A stretch of DNA of 64,000 bases from Pseudomonas duriflava. GTDB lineage: Bacteria; Pseudomonadota; Gammaproteobacteria; Pseudomonadales; Pseudomonadaceae. Positions 37,300 through 46,848 of this stretch are shown here, piece by piece (the stretch's first letter is position 1; each line of letters opens with the position of its first letter). The stretch is from contig NZ_VLKY01000006.1 of assembly GCF_007830155.1 (NCBI RefSeq), forward strand, positions 248,001 to 312,000, in the 5' to 3' direction. Position numbers and translations under genes: made by a program. The notes below the pieces were generated by a model, which worked only from the letters and a program-made list of their open reading frames with translations, ran no database searches and had not been told where the DNA came from.

Positions 37300-39348
37300 A
37301 TGGATATCGGATATCGCAGGGATATTGACGGTCTTCGGGCCCTTGCCGTCTTGTTCGTGGTCCTGAACCACGTCGGTATGGATCTTTTTGCAGGAGGCTA
37401 TATCGGTGTAGATGTCTTTTTTGTGATTTCAGGCTACCTGATTACGAAAAAGACCGTACTGGAGTTAGAAAGCCAAGCGTTCAGTTTTACCTCCTTTTAT
37501 GTTCGACGCGTGCGACGGCTGCTGCCAGCCTTTGTCGTTGTTGCCCTGGTTACCAGCCTTATGGCGCTGGTGATTCTTTTACCCAACGATCTTGCCCATT
37601 ACAGCCGTAGCCTGATAGCCGCTCTGCTGTCGGTATCGAATGTCTATTTCTGGCATTCCAGCGGAGGGTATTTCTCACCGACTGCTGATGAGTTACCGCT
37701 TCTGCATACCTGGTCACTGGCTGTCGAAGAGCAGTACTACATCCTGTGGCCGGTGTGTCTGGTACTTGGGTACCGTTTCCTGAGCCGGCGTACCTTTACC
37801 TATCTGACGGGTGTCGGCCTGCTGGCTGCTATTGTCCTATCCGAGTGGATGGCTCGATCCAGTCCTGATGCGGCGTATTATCTGTTGCCGGCCCGAATGT
37901 TCGAGCTGTTGATCGGCAGTGTACTGGCGCTCTATGGCGCGCGTCTTCCTGCGCTGGGCCGGTTGGCCAGCGAGGCGGTCTCGCTGGTCGGGCTGGGCCT
38001 GATCCTGGGCGCTGGCTTTACCTTGAGCGAGGGCAGTCGCTTTCCTGGCCTAAATGCGCTTTGGCCGTGTCTGGGAGCCGCTCTATTGATCTGGGCTGGT
38101 GAGTCCCACCTGACAATGGCCCGGCGTCTGCTGTCGCTACGCCCACTGGTCTTCATCGGAATCATTTCCTATTCACTGTATCTCTGGCACTGGCCGCTGA
38201 TCGCCTTTGCCCATTACATCGAGCTGCCCTGGCAGGCCGCTACTCAAATCGCCTTGGTCATCCTGTCGATTGGCGTGGCTATTCTTAGCTGGAAGTTCGT
38301 TGAGCTGCCGTTCCGGTTCAAATACAAGTTTCCGCCTCTTCGTACCTATACACTGCTGTACGGTACACCGCTGTGTCTGGGAGCTGTGTTGGTCTTGGCA
38401 GTCTGGCAGACTCAAGGTCTGCCGCAGCGCTACGATACGGCAACCTGGCGTATGATCGATGCAGTGAATCAGCGTTTCGAGACCCGGCCGGGCAACTGTT
38501 TCGTCGATGAGTTCGGTACGGCAGTGCTTCAACGGTGGTCGCCCGAAAAGTGCAGATTGGGGGACGTTGAGCGTCCCAAGCCTGATGTCCTGTTAGTTGG
38601 CGATTCCCATGCTGCTGCCAGTCTGGGCATGATTGATGTCTTGCTCAAGGATGCAGGTTTGCGTGGGTATGATATGACCCGCAGCGGTACTGTTTATCTG
38701 CCCGGTTTGGACAAGGTCTACATTACGCGTCCGGGTAACCGAATGGATCCTTCCATCGAGTTGACCCATCCGGTCATCACTGAAGCCATACGGTCCGGAG
38801 GGTACAAGTACGTCATCATGGGCGGACGCTGGCCTATGTACCTTCAGGGCATGAACGAGCCAGGTTTAAGTGCGTTCAATCGTCTGCAGCAGGGTCCGCT
38901 GACAACAACGGAGCAAAGTGTGGCCCTGTTGCGGACCGGGTTAGAGAATGCTCTGAAGATTGTTGAGGCGTCTGGAGCCATACCGGTCATCATTGAAGGC
39001 ATCCCGGAAATCGGCGTAGGCCAGAATACCTGCGTGATCAAGAACCGGTTGTTCGATGCGCGGCACGATTGCTCTGTGCCACGAGCCGCCATCTCGGAGC
39101 GGCAGGCACGGTTCGATGCGTTGCTGGCCGAGCTCAAACGCAAGCATCCTGCTCTTATCACATTAGACCCGAAAGAAACCTTGTGCGATAGCGAGCGCTG
39201 TTATTCCGCGCTGGACGATACGCCTGTGTATATGGATGGTAACCATTTGAATAGTGTGGGTTCTCAGATGGTAGGAAGATTGATGCTAAAGCACCGAGAC
39301 AATCCTTTGTCAGCAGTTGATAGGAAAGCGCTTAGCGCAAGCAGTTAG
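37300..39348 (+). CDS. OafA/YrhL-type O-acyltransferase with C-terminal SGNH domain
   Basis: A 682-residue membrane protein. The acyltransferase-3 domain (about 1-340, ten membrane segments) starts YRRDIDGLRALAVLFVVLNH and has GYIGVDVFFVISGYLI. A periplasmic SGNH-hydrolase-like domain begins near residue 430 (LLVGDSHAAAS with the serine nucleophile; the catalytic Asp-His is in MDGNHLN near the end). Such proteins O-acetylate lipopolysaccharide O-antigen, capsule or peptidoglycan sugars. ATG 37300 is preferred because CCGGGAG lies just before it; a GTG at 37291 would overlap that site. No polysaccharide genes adjoin, so the acceptor is unknown. Confidence 0.9.
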   Translation: MDIGYRRDIDGLRALAVLFVVLNHVGMDLFAGGYIGVDVFFVISGYLITKKTVLELESQAFSFTSFYVRRVRRLLPAFVVVALVTSLMALVILLPNDLAHYSRSLIAALLSVSNVYFWHSSGGYFSPTADELPLLHTWSLAVEEQYYILWPVCLVLGYRFLSRRTFTYLTGVGLLAAIVLSEWMARSSPDAAYYLLPARMFELLIGSVLALYGARLPALGRLASEAVSLVGLGLILGAGFTLSEGSRFPGLNALWPCLGAALLIWAGESHLTMARRLLSLRPLVFIGIISYSLYLWHWPLIAFAHYIELPWQAATQIALVILSIGVAILSWKFVELPFRFKYKFPPLRTYTLLYGTPLCLGAVLVLAVWQTQGLPQRYDTATWRMIDAVNQRFETRPGNCFVDEFGTAVLQRWSPEKCRLGDVERPKPDVLLVGDSHAAASLGMIDVLLKDAGLRGYDMTRSGTVYLPGLDKVYITRPGNRMDPSIELTHPVITEAIRSGGYKYVIMGGRWPMYLQGMNEPGLSAFNRLQQGPLTTTEQSVALLRTGLENALKIVEASGAIPVIIEGIPEIGVGQNTCVIKNRLFDARHDCSVPRAAISERQARFDALLAELKRKHPALITLDPKETLCDSERCYSALDDTPVYMDGNHLNSVGSQMVGRLMLKHRDNPLSAVDRKALSASS

Positions 39349-39538
39349 AGATTTTCCTCAAGTCAAAGCGAAAGGGGCCGATATAAAAACAGGAGATAAC
39401 GGACTACCAGCAAAAGGACAGGGGTGTGCTTTATGTGATAGAAAAATTGGTCAGTATTGATTCATAAAAGCTATTGCTAAAAGTATTTGACCTGCCGATT
39501 CCCGCTTCGTCGTCTCCTCTGTATTTGCGCCCCCCAAC

Positions 39539-39563
39539 GAAGCCGGGCGATGTACCCGGCTTC
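39539..39563 (+). terminator. Terminator-like hairpin just before fdnG
   Basis: GAAGCCGGG and CCCGGCTTC pair around a seven-base loop and are followed by ATTCCTTT, only 24 bases before the fdnG start. It may end transcripts from the upstream acyltransferase gene or sit in the fdn leader as an attenuator. Confidence 0.6.
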
Positions 39564-39587
39564 ATTCCTTTGATGAGGAGTCAAGAC

Positions 39588-42500
39588 GTGGATATGAACC
39601 GTCGGCAGTTCTTCAAGGTCGCTGGTATCGGCCTTGCAGGATCGAGCCTGGCGGCACTAGGCATGGCACCGACGCCAGCTTTTGCCGAACAGGTGCGCCA
39701 TTTCAAATTGGCGCGCACCATCGAAACGCGTAACACTTGTCCGTATTGCTCGGTCGGCTGTGGCTTGATCATGTACAGCCAGGGCGATAACGCGAAAAAC
39801 GTTGCGCAGAATATTATTCACATCGAAGGCGACGCGGACCATCCGGTTAACCGCGGAACGCTCTGCCCTAAAGGTGCCGGCCTGCTGGATTTCATCCATA
39901 GCCCGAACCGCCTGAAATACCCTGAAGTACGGGAAGCAGGCTCTAACCAGTGGAAGCGTATTTCCTGGGAAGAGGCGATGACCCGTATCGTCAAACTGGT
40001 CAAAGAGGAGCGCGATGCGAGCTTCGTGACCCAGAACGCCCAGGGTCAGACGGTTAACCGCCTGACGTCGATCGGCTTCCTGGCTGCATCGGCTGCTTCC
40101 AATGAAGCGGGTTATCTGACACAGAAAGTCGTCCGCAACCTGGGTTTGATTGGTTTCGACAACCAGGCTCGCGTTTGACACGGCCCGACGGTGGCAAGTC
40201 TTGCCCCGACGTATGGCCGTGGCGCCATGACGAATACCTGGACAGATATTCGCAATGCCAACCTGATTCTTGTGATGGGCGGAAACGCTGCTGAAGCGCA
40301 TCCGTGCGGCTTCAAGTGGGTGACCGAAGCGAAAGCCCATAACAAGGCACGTCTGATCGTAGTCGATCCGCGGTATACCCGTACGGCCTCTGTGTCGGAC
40401 TACTATGCGCCTATTCGTACCGGGTCGGACATCGCGTTCCTGGGTGGGTTGATCAACTATCTGATCGCCAACGACAAGATTCAGCACGAATACGTTCGCA
40501 ACTACACGGACGTCTCCTTCATCGTGAACGAAGGTTTCACGTTCGAAGATGGCTTGTTCAGTGGTTACAACGCCGAGAAGCGCACCTATAGCGACAAGTC
40601 CACCTGGAGCTATGAGAAGGGAGCGGATGGTTTCGCCAAGGTCGACCCGACCCTGGAACACCCACGTTGCGTTTTCCAGCTGATGAAAAAGCACTACAGC
40701 CGCTACACGCCGGAAGTGGCCAGCAATATCTGCGGCATGCCGCAGGACCGGATGCTGAAAATCTGGGAAGAGATTGCCGAGACATCTCAGCCTGGCAAGA
40801 CCATGACCATTTTGTATGCCTTGGGTTGGACGCAGCATTCTATTGGTGCGCAGATCATCCGTACGGCGGCAATGGTTCAGTTGCTTTTGGGTAACATTGG
40901 CCTGCCGGGTGGCGGCGTGAACGCATTGCGCGGTCACTCCAACATTCAGGGGCTGACGGACCTGGGTCTGCTGTCCAACCTGTTGCCAGGCTATATGACT
41001 CTGGCCGGCGATGCCGAGCAGGATTTCAACGCCTATATCGCCAAGCGTGCCCTCAAGCCGCTGCGTCCGGGTCAGATGTCCTATTGGCAGAACTACGGCA
41101 AGTTCCATGTCAGCCTGATGAAGGCGTGGTATGCCGATGTGGCCACGGCTGAGAACAACTGGTGCTATGACTATCTGCCCAAGCTGGACGTGCCGGGCGC
41201 TGGTTATGATGTGCTGAAAATGTTCGACATGATGTCGCGTGGTGAAGTGCGTGGCTATTTCTGCCAGGGCTTCAACCCGATTGCATCGCTGCCGGACAAA
41301 AACCGCGTTGTAGCTGCGATGGCCAAGCTGAAGTGGCTGGTCATCATGGACCCGCTGGCGACCGAAACTTCCGAGTTTTGGCGCAATGCCGGTGAGTTCA
41401 ACAATGTTGACACCGCTAGCATCCAGACCGAAGTGTTCCGCCTGCCGACAACCTGTTTTGCCGAAGAAGACGGCTCGTTGGTCAACAGCAGCCGCTGGTT
41501 GCAATGGCACTGGAAGGGCGCTGAGGCACCCGGCGAGGCGCGGACCGACGTGGCGATCATGTCGGAACTGTTCCTGATGCTGCGCGAGCGTTATCGCAAC
41601 GAGGGTGGTGTTTATCCTGATCCGATCCTGAGTCTGAACTGGCCGTACAAGATCGCTCATGAACCATCTCCTGAAGAGTTGGCCAAGGAGTTCAACGGTT
41701 ACGCGGTCAAGGATGTCACCGACGCAACAGGCGCTGTGGTGGCGAAAGCCGGCCAGCAGCTGTCGGGCTTTGCTCAGCTCAAGGATGACGGCAGCACCGC
41801 TTCGGGCTGCTGGATTTTCTGTGGCAGCTGGACCGAGCAGGGCAACCAGATGGCTCGCCGTGACAACAGTGACCCGTATGGTGTCGGGCAGAACTTGGGC
41901 TGGGCCTGGGCATGGCCGATGAACCGTCGGATTCTGTACAACCGTGCCTCGGCTGATCCGAGCGGCAAACCATGGGGACCGGACAAAAAGCTGGTCTGGT
42001 GGAATGGGAAGAACTGGGGTGGTGCCGATGTTCCGGACTTCAAGCCGGACAGTGCGCCGGAAGCCGGTATGAATCCGTTCATCATGAACCCGGAAGGCGT
42101 GGCGCGCTTCTTTGCCGTCGACAAGATGGCCGAAGGTCCGTTCCCTGAGCACTACGAGCCCTTCGAGACGCCCATCGGGGTTAACCCGATGCATCCGAAG
42201 AATGACAAGGTGATCAGCAGCCCCGTGGCGCGTGTTCTGCCTACTGTATGGGAATCGTTCGGCAAGGCCGACAAGTTCCCGTATGCGGCAACCACGTACC
42301 GCCTGACCGAGCACTTCCACTTCTGGACCAAGCATTGCCGTCTGAATGCGATCATCCAGCCGGAGCAGTTCGTCGAGATAGGCGAGGTGCTGGCACAGGA
42401 GAAGGGTATCGCGGCGGGCGACAAGGTGCGCGTGAGCTCCAAGCGCGGCTACATCGTGGCTGTGGCTGTAGTGACCAAGCGGATCAAGCCGCTTCAGGTG

Positions 42501-42662
42501 AATGGCCAGACCGTACACCAGATCGGTATTCCGCTGCACTGGGGCTTCTCGGGTCTGACACGTCACGGTTATCTGACCAACACACTGGTTCCGTTCGTGG
42601 GTGACGGCAATACCCAAACGCCGGAATCGAAATCGTTCCTCGTCAATGTGGAGAAGGCATAA
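39588..42662 (+). CDS. fdnG: Formate dehydrogenase-N alpha subunit, selenoprotein (Sec197)
   Basis: The 1024-residue molybdopterin subunit that oxidises formate in the periplasm. A Tat signal RRQFFKVAGIG (cleavage near residue 33) precedes a 4Fe-4S motif with Cys51, Cys54, Cys58 and Cys93. An in-frame TGA at 40176-40178 encodes selenocysteine 197 in the context QARV-Sec-HGPTVASL, the active-site Mo ligand. The frame is otherwise open from start to 42662. The GTG at 39588 is 8 bases after GAGGAG and gives MDMNRRQFF; the ATG at 39594 is possible. Automatic callers will split it into two genes. The beta subunit gene starts at the next base after the TAA. Confidence 0.95.
40179..40221 (+). promoter_or_regulatory. 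Bacterial SECIS element in fdnG
   Basis: Immediately after the TGA, CACGGCC (40179-40185) pairs with GGCCGTG (40215-40221). An apical stem GGCA/TGCC presents the loop AGTCT (40197-40201). This has the size and AGUCU-type loop of the E. coli fdnG/fdhF hairpins bound by SelB. Confidence 0.9.
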
Positions 42663-43601
42663 ATGGCCACTCAAGACATTATTGCCCGATCCGCGACGAC
42701 CACTTCGGCTTCCTCTATCCGTCAGGTGGAGGAGGTCGCCAAGCTGATCGACGTCTCCAAGTGCATTGGCTGCAAGGCCTGCCAGGTGGCGTGTTCAGAG
42801 TGGAACGATCTGCGTGACGACGTAGGGCAAAACCATGGTACGTACGATAACCCGGCTGACTTGACTGCCGATTCGTGGACGCTCATGCGCTTTACCGAGC
42901 ATGAAAATGCGGTGGGCGATCTGGAGTGGCTGATCCGCAAGGATGGCTGTATGCACTGCGCCGAGCCGGGCTGCCTCAAGGCCTGCCCGAGTCCAGGTGC
43001 GATCGTTCAGCACGCCAACGGTATTGTCGACTTCAACCAGGATCACTGCATCGGCTGCGGTTACTGCATCACCGGGTGTCCGTTCAATATTCCGCGAATC
43101 TCGCAGAAAGATAGCAAGGCCTACAAGTGCACCTTGTGTTCTGACCGTGTATCCGTGGGACTCGAGCCAGCGTGTGTAAAGACCTGTCCGACCGGGGCCA
43201 TTACCTTTGGTACCAAGGAAGACATGAAGCATCACGCCGAAGAACGCATCGTCGATCTGAAGAGCCGTGGTTACGAGAACGCCGGTCTGTACGACCCGGC
43301 CGGTGTGGGCGGTACGCACGTTATGTACGTTCTGCACCACGCCGACAAGCCGGCGCTGTACAACGACCTGCCGAACGACCCTGCCGTCAGCCCGATGGTG
43401 AGCTTGTGGAAAGGCATTACCAAGCCCTTGTCACTGATGGCGATGGGTGCGGCCGTGCTGGCTGGCTTCTTCCACTACGTGCGGGTCGGACCGAACCGCG
43501 CTGATGAGGAAGACGAGGCGCATCATGAGGCAGCCGTTGAGCAGGTGAAGAAGAAGTCCAACGACGCTTCGGTGAAGACGTTCGATCCGAACCAACGCTG
43601 A
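42663..43601 (+). CDS. fdnH: Formate dehydrogenase-N beta subunit (four 4Fe-4S clusters)
   Basis: A 312-residue ferredoxin-like electron-transfer subunit. Four cysteine clusters are visible: [12 protein letters not shown] near 36-48, [11 protein letters not shown] near 98-109, [12 protein letters not shown] near 129-140, and CTLCSD with CVKTC near 157-180. A single C-terminal membrane anchor ([18 protein letters not shown], near 257-276) holds it in the inner membrane facing the periplasm. It begins directly after the fdnG stop. A GC-rich hairpin (43609-43630) follows its stop before fdnI. Confidence 0.95.
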   Translation: MATQDIIARSATTTSASSIRQVEEVAKLIDVSKCIGCKACQVACSEWNDLRDDVGQNHGTYDNPADLTADSWTLMRFTEHENAVGDLEWLIRKDGCMHCAEPGCLKACPSPGAIVQHANGIVDFNQDHCIGCGYCITGCPFNIPRISQKDSKAYKCTLCSDRVSVGLEPACVKTCPTGAITFGTKEDMKHHAEERIVDLKSRGYENAGLYDPAGVGGTHVMYVLHHADKPALYNDLPNDPAVSPMVSLWKGITKPLSLMAMGAAVLAGFFHYVRVGPNRADEEDEAHHEAAVEQVKKKSNDASVKTFDPNQR

Positions 43602-43648
43602 GATGACGCCTCCCCTGCAAGCGGGGGAGGTAGTTCAGGAGCCATTAA

Positions 43649-44272
43649 ATGAAAAAAGAGATCGTTCGTTACGGTGCCGGTGAGCGTACCAATCACTGGG
43701 CGGTGGCTATACTGTTCTTCATGGCAGGCCTGTCAGGGTTGGCGCTGTTCCATCCGGCGCTGTTCTGGCTGACCAATCTGTTCGGCGGTGGGCCATGGAC
43801 CCGCATCCTGCACCCATTCATGGGCGTGGCGATGTTTGTGCTTTTCATGGGCCTGGTGATCCGGTTCTGGCACCACAACATTCTAGAAAAGCGGGATGTC
43901 CAGTGGGTAAAACAGATCGGTGATGTGCTGAATAACCGCGAGGACAAGCTGCCGGAAATCGGCAAGTACAACCCGGGACAGAAAATGCTGTTTTGGGTGT
44001 TGCTGGCGTCCATGTTGGTATTGATGCTGAGTGGAATCGTGATCTGGCGCGAGTATTTCAGCCATTTCTTCCCCATCAGTGGCATTCGGTTGGCAGCGTT
44101 GGCGCATGCGGTGGCAGCGTTCTTGTTGATCCTTTCGATCATCGTGCATATCTATGCCGGTATCTGGATCAAGGGCTCCATCGGCGCCATGCTGCATGGC
44201 AAGGTCAGCCTGCTGTGGGCTAAGAAGCATCACTCGCTCTGGTACAAGGACATCACGCGAGACAAGAAGTAA
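43649..44272 (+). CDS. fdnI: Formate dehydrogenase gamma subunit, cytochrome b556
   Basis: A 207-residue di-haem cytochrome with four membrane segments (near 15-35, 52-72, 112-133 and 150-172). Histidines in NHWAVAIL, LHPFMG, AHAVAAF and VHIYAGIW fit the haem b ligands of the family. It passes electrons from the beta subunit to quinone. CAGGAGCC precedes the ATG. A perfect 13-base hairpin lies between it and fdhE. Confidence 0.93.
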   Translation: MKKEIVRYGAGERTNHWAVAILFFMAGLSGLALFHPALFWLTNLFGGGPWTRILHPFMGVAMFVLFMGLVIRFWHHNILEKRDVQWVKQIGDVLNNREDKLPEIGKYNPGQKMLFWVLLASMLVLMLSGIVIWREYFSHFFPISGIRLAALAHAVAAFLLILSIIVHIYAGIWIKGSIGAMLHGKVSLLWAKKHHSLWYKDITRDKK

Positions 44273-44301
44273 ACGCGTCGCCGTGCTATGGCATGGCGCT
44301 C

Positions 44302-44331
44302 GCCGCTACAGACCAGGAGGTCTGTAGCGGC
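44302..44331 (+). repeat. Perfect 13-base stem-loop between fdnI and fdhE
   Basis: GCCGCTACAGACC, loop AGGA, GGTCTGTAGCGGC. No T run follows, so it is more likely a 3'-end stabiliser or processing site that lowers fdhE relative to fdnGHI than a full terminator. Confidence 0.6.
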
Positions 44332-44356
44332 ATCCCTAACCGAAGAGGTTTTCTGC

Positions 44357-45280
44357 GTGTCAGGCCAGATTCTCGAACCGGGGCAGATTGAAGCCTCGGC
44401 TACTACTCCTCCCTTCATTCATCTCCCACCCAAGACCCAGTTCAGCTACCGGGCCGAGCGCCTGGCTACACTGGCCGAAGGCAATCCATTACGGGATTAC
44501 CTGCTGCTGGTCAGTGGAGTTTGCCGCGCCCAACAGCAGGTCTTTGACACGATGGCCGACTTGCCGCTGGATACGAAGCGAATCCAGCAGAGCCTAATCC
44601 ATGGCCTGCCGCCCTTGAGCAGCGATACGCTGGTGCGTGAAGACGCCTGGTTGAGCGTGTTGGACGCCTTGCTCGATACGTACGAGGCGCCGGCTCATGC
44701 GGCTGTAGGCAGTGCATTAGAGCGACTGCACCAGGCAGATGCCGGACAGCGCAAGGCTTGGGCCATCGCCTTGACGAATGGACAATATGACCTTGTGCCG
44801 CCTGGCGTGGTGCCCTTTCTGGGTGCGGCATTGCAGGTGGCCTGGACGAACTGGTTGTTTCAACTCGACATGGAAAAAGTGCGCGAGTCGAAAAGTCAGA
44901 CGCATTGTCCAGCCTGCGGCGCGCTGCCGACGGCCGGGGTCATCCGTCATCGCGGCAAGCATAACGGGCTGCGCTATCTGAGCTGCTCGCTGTGTTCCTG
45001 TGAGTGGCATTATGTGCGGGTCAAATGCACTCATTGTGAGAGCAGCAAGAACCTCCAGTACCTGTCATTGGAAAGCGATGCCGTCCTGGCGGACAAGGCG
45101 TCTCTGCGAGCCGAGGCCTGTCCCAGCTGCGAAACGTACCTGAAGCTCCTGTATCTGGAGCATGACACTCAGGCTGAGGCGCTTTCGGCGGATCTAGCCA
45201 GCCTGGCGCTGGATATGCGTTTGGGTGAGGAAGGGTTTCACCGGCAGGCGCCTAATTTGCTCTTGTCTCCAGGCGGTTAA
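44357..45280 (+). CDS. fdhE: Formate dehydrogenase accessory protein FdhE
   Basis: A 307-residue cytosolic protein needed for activity of Tat-exported formate dehydrogenases; it binds the catalytic subunit and iron. Four CxxC-type motifs form the rubredoxin-like domains: HCPACGA near 181, CSLCSCEW near 213, CTHCESS near 227, and CPSCETY near 256. The start is a GTG at 44357 nine bases after GAAGAGG; family members begin MSGxIxxxGQIEA.. as here. A start at 44288 would overlap the stem-loop. It is the fourth gene of the fdn operon. Confidence 0.92.
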   Translation: MSGQILEPGQIEASATTPPFIHLPPKTQFSYRAERLATLAEGNPLRDYLLLVSGVCRAQQQVFDTMADLPLDTKRIQQSLIHGLPPLSSDTLVREDAWLSVLDALLDTYEAPAHAAVGSALERLHQADAGQRKAWAIALTNGQYDLVPPGVVPFLGAALQVAWTNWLFQLDMEKVRESKSQTHCPACGALPTAGVIRHRGKHNGLRYLSCSLCSCEWHYVRVKCTHCESSKNLQYLSLESDAVLADKASLRAEACPSCETYLKLLYLEHDTQAEALSADLASLALDMRLGEEGFHRQAPNLLLSPGG

Positions 45281-45432
45281 TAGCGCTTTTGCTTCTGCCA
45301 TGAGCCGGAGCAGGACCGCCTGTGCCTGCTCCGGCTCATACAATGGGTCGCCGCCTTGGCCTTTCGCATCAATGCAGGCCTCGGCGTCCAGTTGTACACT
45401 CCCAGGGTCAGCCTTTAGTTAAAGAGCCCTGC

Positions 45433-46848
45433 ATGACTGCCGTACGACTGCCTTCTGTTGATCGTCTGTTACGCCATCCCGCTGCCGCTCCGCTGCTTGA
45501 GCGCCATGGCCGGGATATCTTACTCAAGACATTTCGTGAGTTGCTGGATGAGTTGCGCGAGCCTGCACGGCATGGCCAACTCTCAGAGGTCGAGTTGAGC
45601 GAGGCGGTGTTGGCTGGCCGTGCCGGTGAGCGCTTGGCGGTTTTGACTCAGCGACAGGTTCGCCGCGTTTTTAACCTGACCGGAACGGTTTTGCATACCA
45701 ACCTGGGGCGTGCATTGTTGCCTGAAGAATCCATTGAGGCCATCACGTTGGCGGCCCGTTACCCCTTGAATCTGGAGTTTGATCTTTCGACAGGCAAGCG
45801 TGGCGATCGGGATGACCTCATTGCTGGCCTTATTCGCGAGCTGACCGGGGCCGAAGCGGTAACGGTCGTCAACAATAACGCCGCAGCGGTACTCCTGGCC
45901 TTGAACAGTCTGGGCGCCCGAAAGGAGGGCGTCATTTCCCGAGGCGAATTGATTGAGATCGGCGGGGCCTTTCGTATCCCGGACATCATGGCCCGGGCAG
46001 GTGTAAAGCTGGTTGAAGTGGGGACGACCAACCGCACCCATGCCAAGGACTACGAGGCGGCCATCACGGAGCGTACTGGGCTGCTGATGCGTGTTCACAC
46101 CAGCAATTACACGGTGCAGGGATTTACCAGTAGCGTATCAACCCCCGACCTTGCCGCAATCGCGCGTACCCACTCGGTGCCGTTGTTGGAGGACCTTGGC
46201 AGCGGCTCCCTGGTAGATCTGACTCGCTGGGGGCTGCCCAAGGAGCCGACCGTGCAGGAGGCCCTGCGTGACGGTGCCGATATCGTGACGTTCAGTGGCG
46301 ACAAATTGCTGGGCGGCCCTCAATGCGGCCTTATTGTAGGCCATAAGGACCTGATCGCCCGTATTAAGAAGAACCCGCTCAAGCGTGCCCTACGCGTGGA
46401 CAAGCTCACCTTGGCCGCTTTAGAGGCTGTCTTGGCACTTTACCGTGATCCTGATCGGCTAGGTGAGCGGCTTACCAGCCTGCGTTTGCTGTCGCGTCCT
46501 CAAACCGATATCCAGCAGCAAGCCAGTCGGCTGGTCGCGCCCTTGTCACAGGTTCTGGGTGAGGGGTGGCTTGTCTCGACCGAGGCGACGCTTGGTATGA
46601 TCGGCAGTGGGACCCAGCCTGTTGCACGCCTGCCCAGCGCCGCGCTGTGTTTGCGCCCCACTAGCTCGAAGCGGTTGCGGGGGCGCGCGCTACGTCGACT
46701 CGAAGAGGCGTTGCGACAGCTCCCCATCCCCGTTATTGGTCGTATCGATGACGATGCGCTCTGGCTGGATCTGCGTCAGCTGGATGATGAGCCCAGCTTC
46801 CTGGCGCAACTGCCGGCGCTGGCTCTGGTGGCGGAGGGCGCGGCATGA
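45433..46848 (+). CDS. selA: L-seryl-tRNA(Sec) selenium transferase
   Basis: A 471-residue PLP enzyme that converts seryl-tRNA(Sec) to selenocysteinyl-tRNA(Sec) using selenophosphate. The PLP lysine is in [15 protein letters not shown] (near residue 290-304). The N-terminal tRNA-binding region starts [13 protein letters not shown]. The ATG at 45433 is chosen from family N-termini; upstream in-frame codons from 45322 lie in a GC-rich intergenic stretch. The stop overlaps the selB start (ATGA at 46845). Confidence 0.96.
   Translation: MTAVRLPSVDRLLRHPAAAPLLERHGRDILLKTFRELLDELREPARHGQLSEVELSEAVLAGRAGERLAVLTQRQVRRVFNLTGTVLHTNLGRALLPEESIEAITLAARYPLNLEFDLSTGKRGDRDDLIAGLIRELTGAEAVTVVNNNAAAVLLALNSLGARKEGVISRGELIEIGGAFRIPDIMARAGVKLVEVGTTNRTHAKDYEAAITERTGLLMRVHTSNYTVQGFTSSVSTPDLAAIARTHSVPLLEDLGSGSLVDLTRWGLPKEPTVQEALRDGADIVTFSGDKLLGGPQCGLIVGHKDLIARIKKNPLKRALRVDKLTLAALEAVLALYRDPDRLGERLTSLRLLSRPQTDIQQQASRLVAPLSQVLGEGWLVSTEATLGMIGSGTQPVARLPSAALCLRPTSSKRLRGRALRRLEEALRQLPIPVIGRIDDDALWLDLRQLDDEPSFLAQLPALALVAEGAA

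Noticed and set aside
37072-37371. 99-codon minus-strand frame before the acyltransferase gene
   Set aside because: It overlaps the acyltransferase start and the REP-like element, lacks a ribosome-binding site and resembles no protein.
40176-40178. TGA in fdnG as a nonsense mutation making a pseudogene
   Set aside because: The context, the SECIS hairpin and the presence of selA, selB and selC show it is a selenocysteine codon.
39657-42674. Open minus-strand frame of 1005 codons opposite fdnG
   Set aside because: It is the mirror of a highly biased coding frame. Its product is unlike any family, has no ribosome-binding site and would run through the fdnG Sec codon region; the plus strand is clearly the selenoprotein gene.
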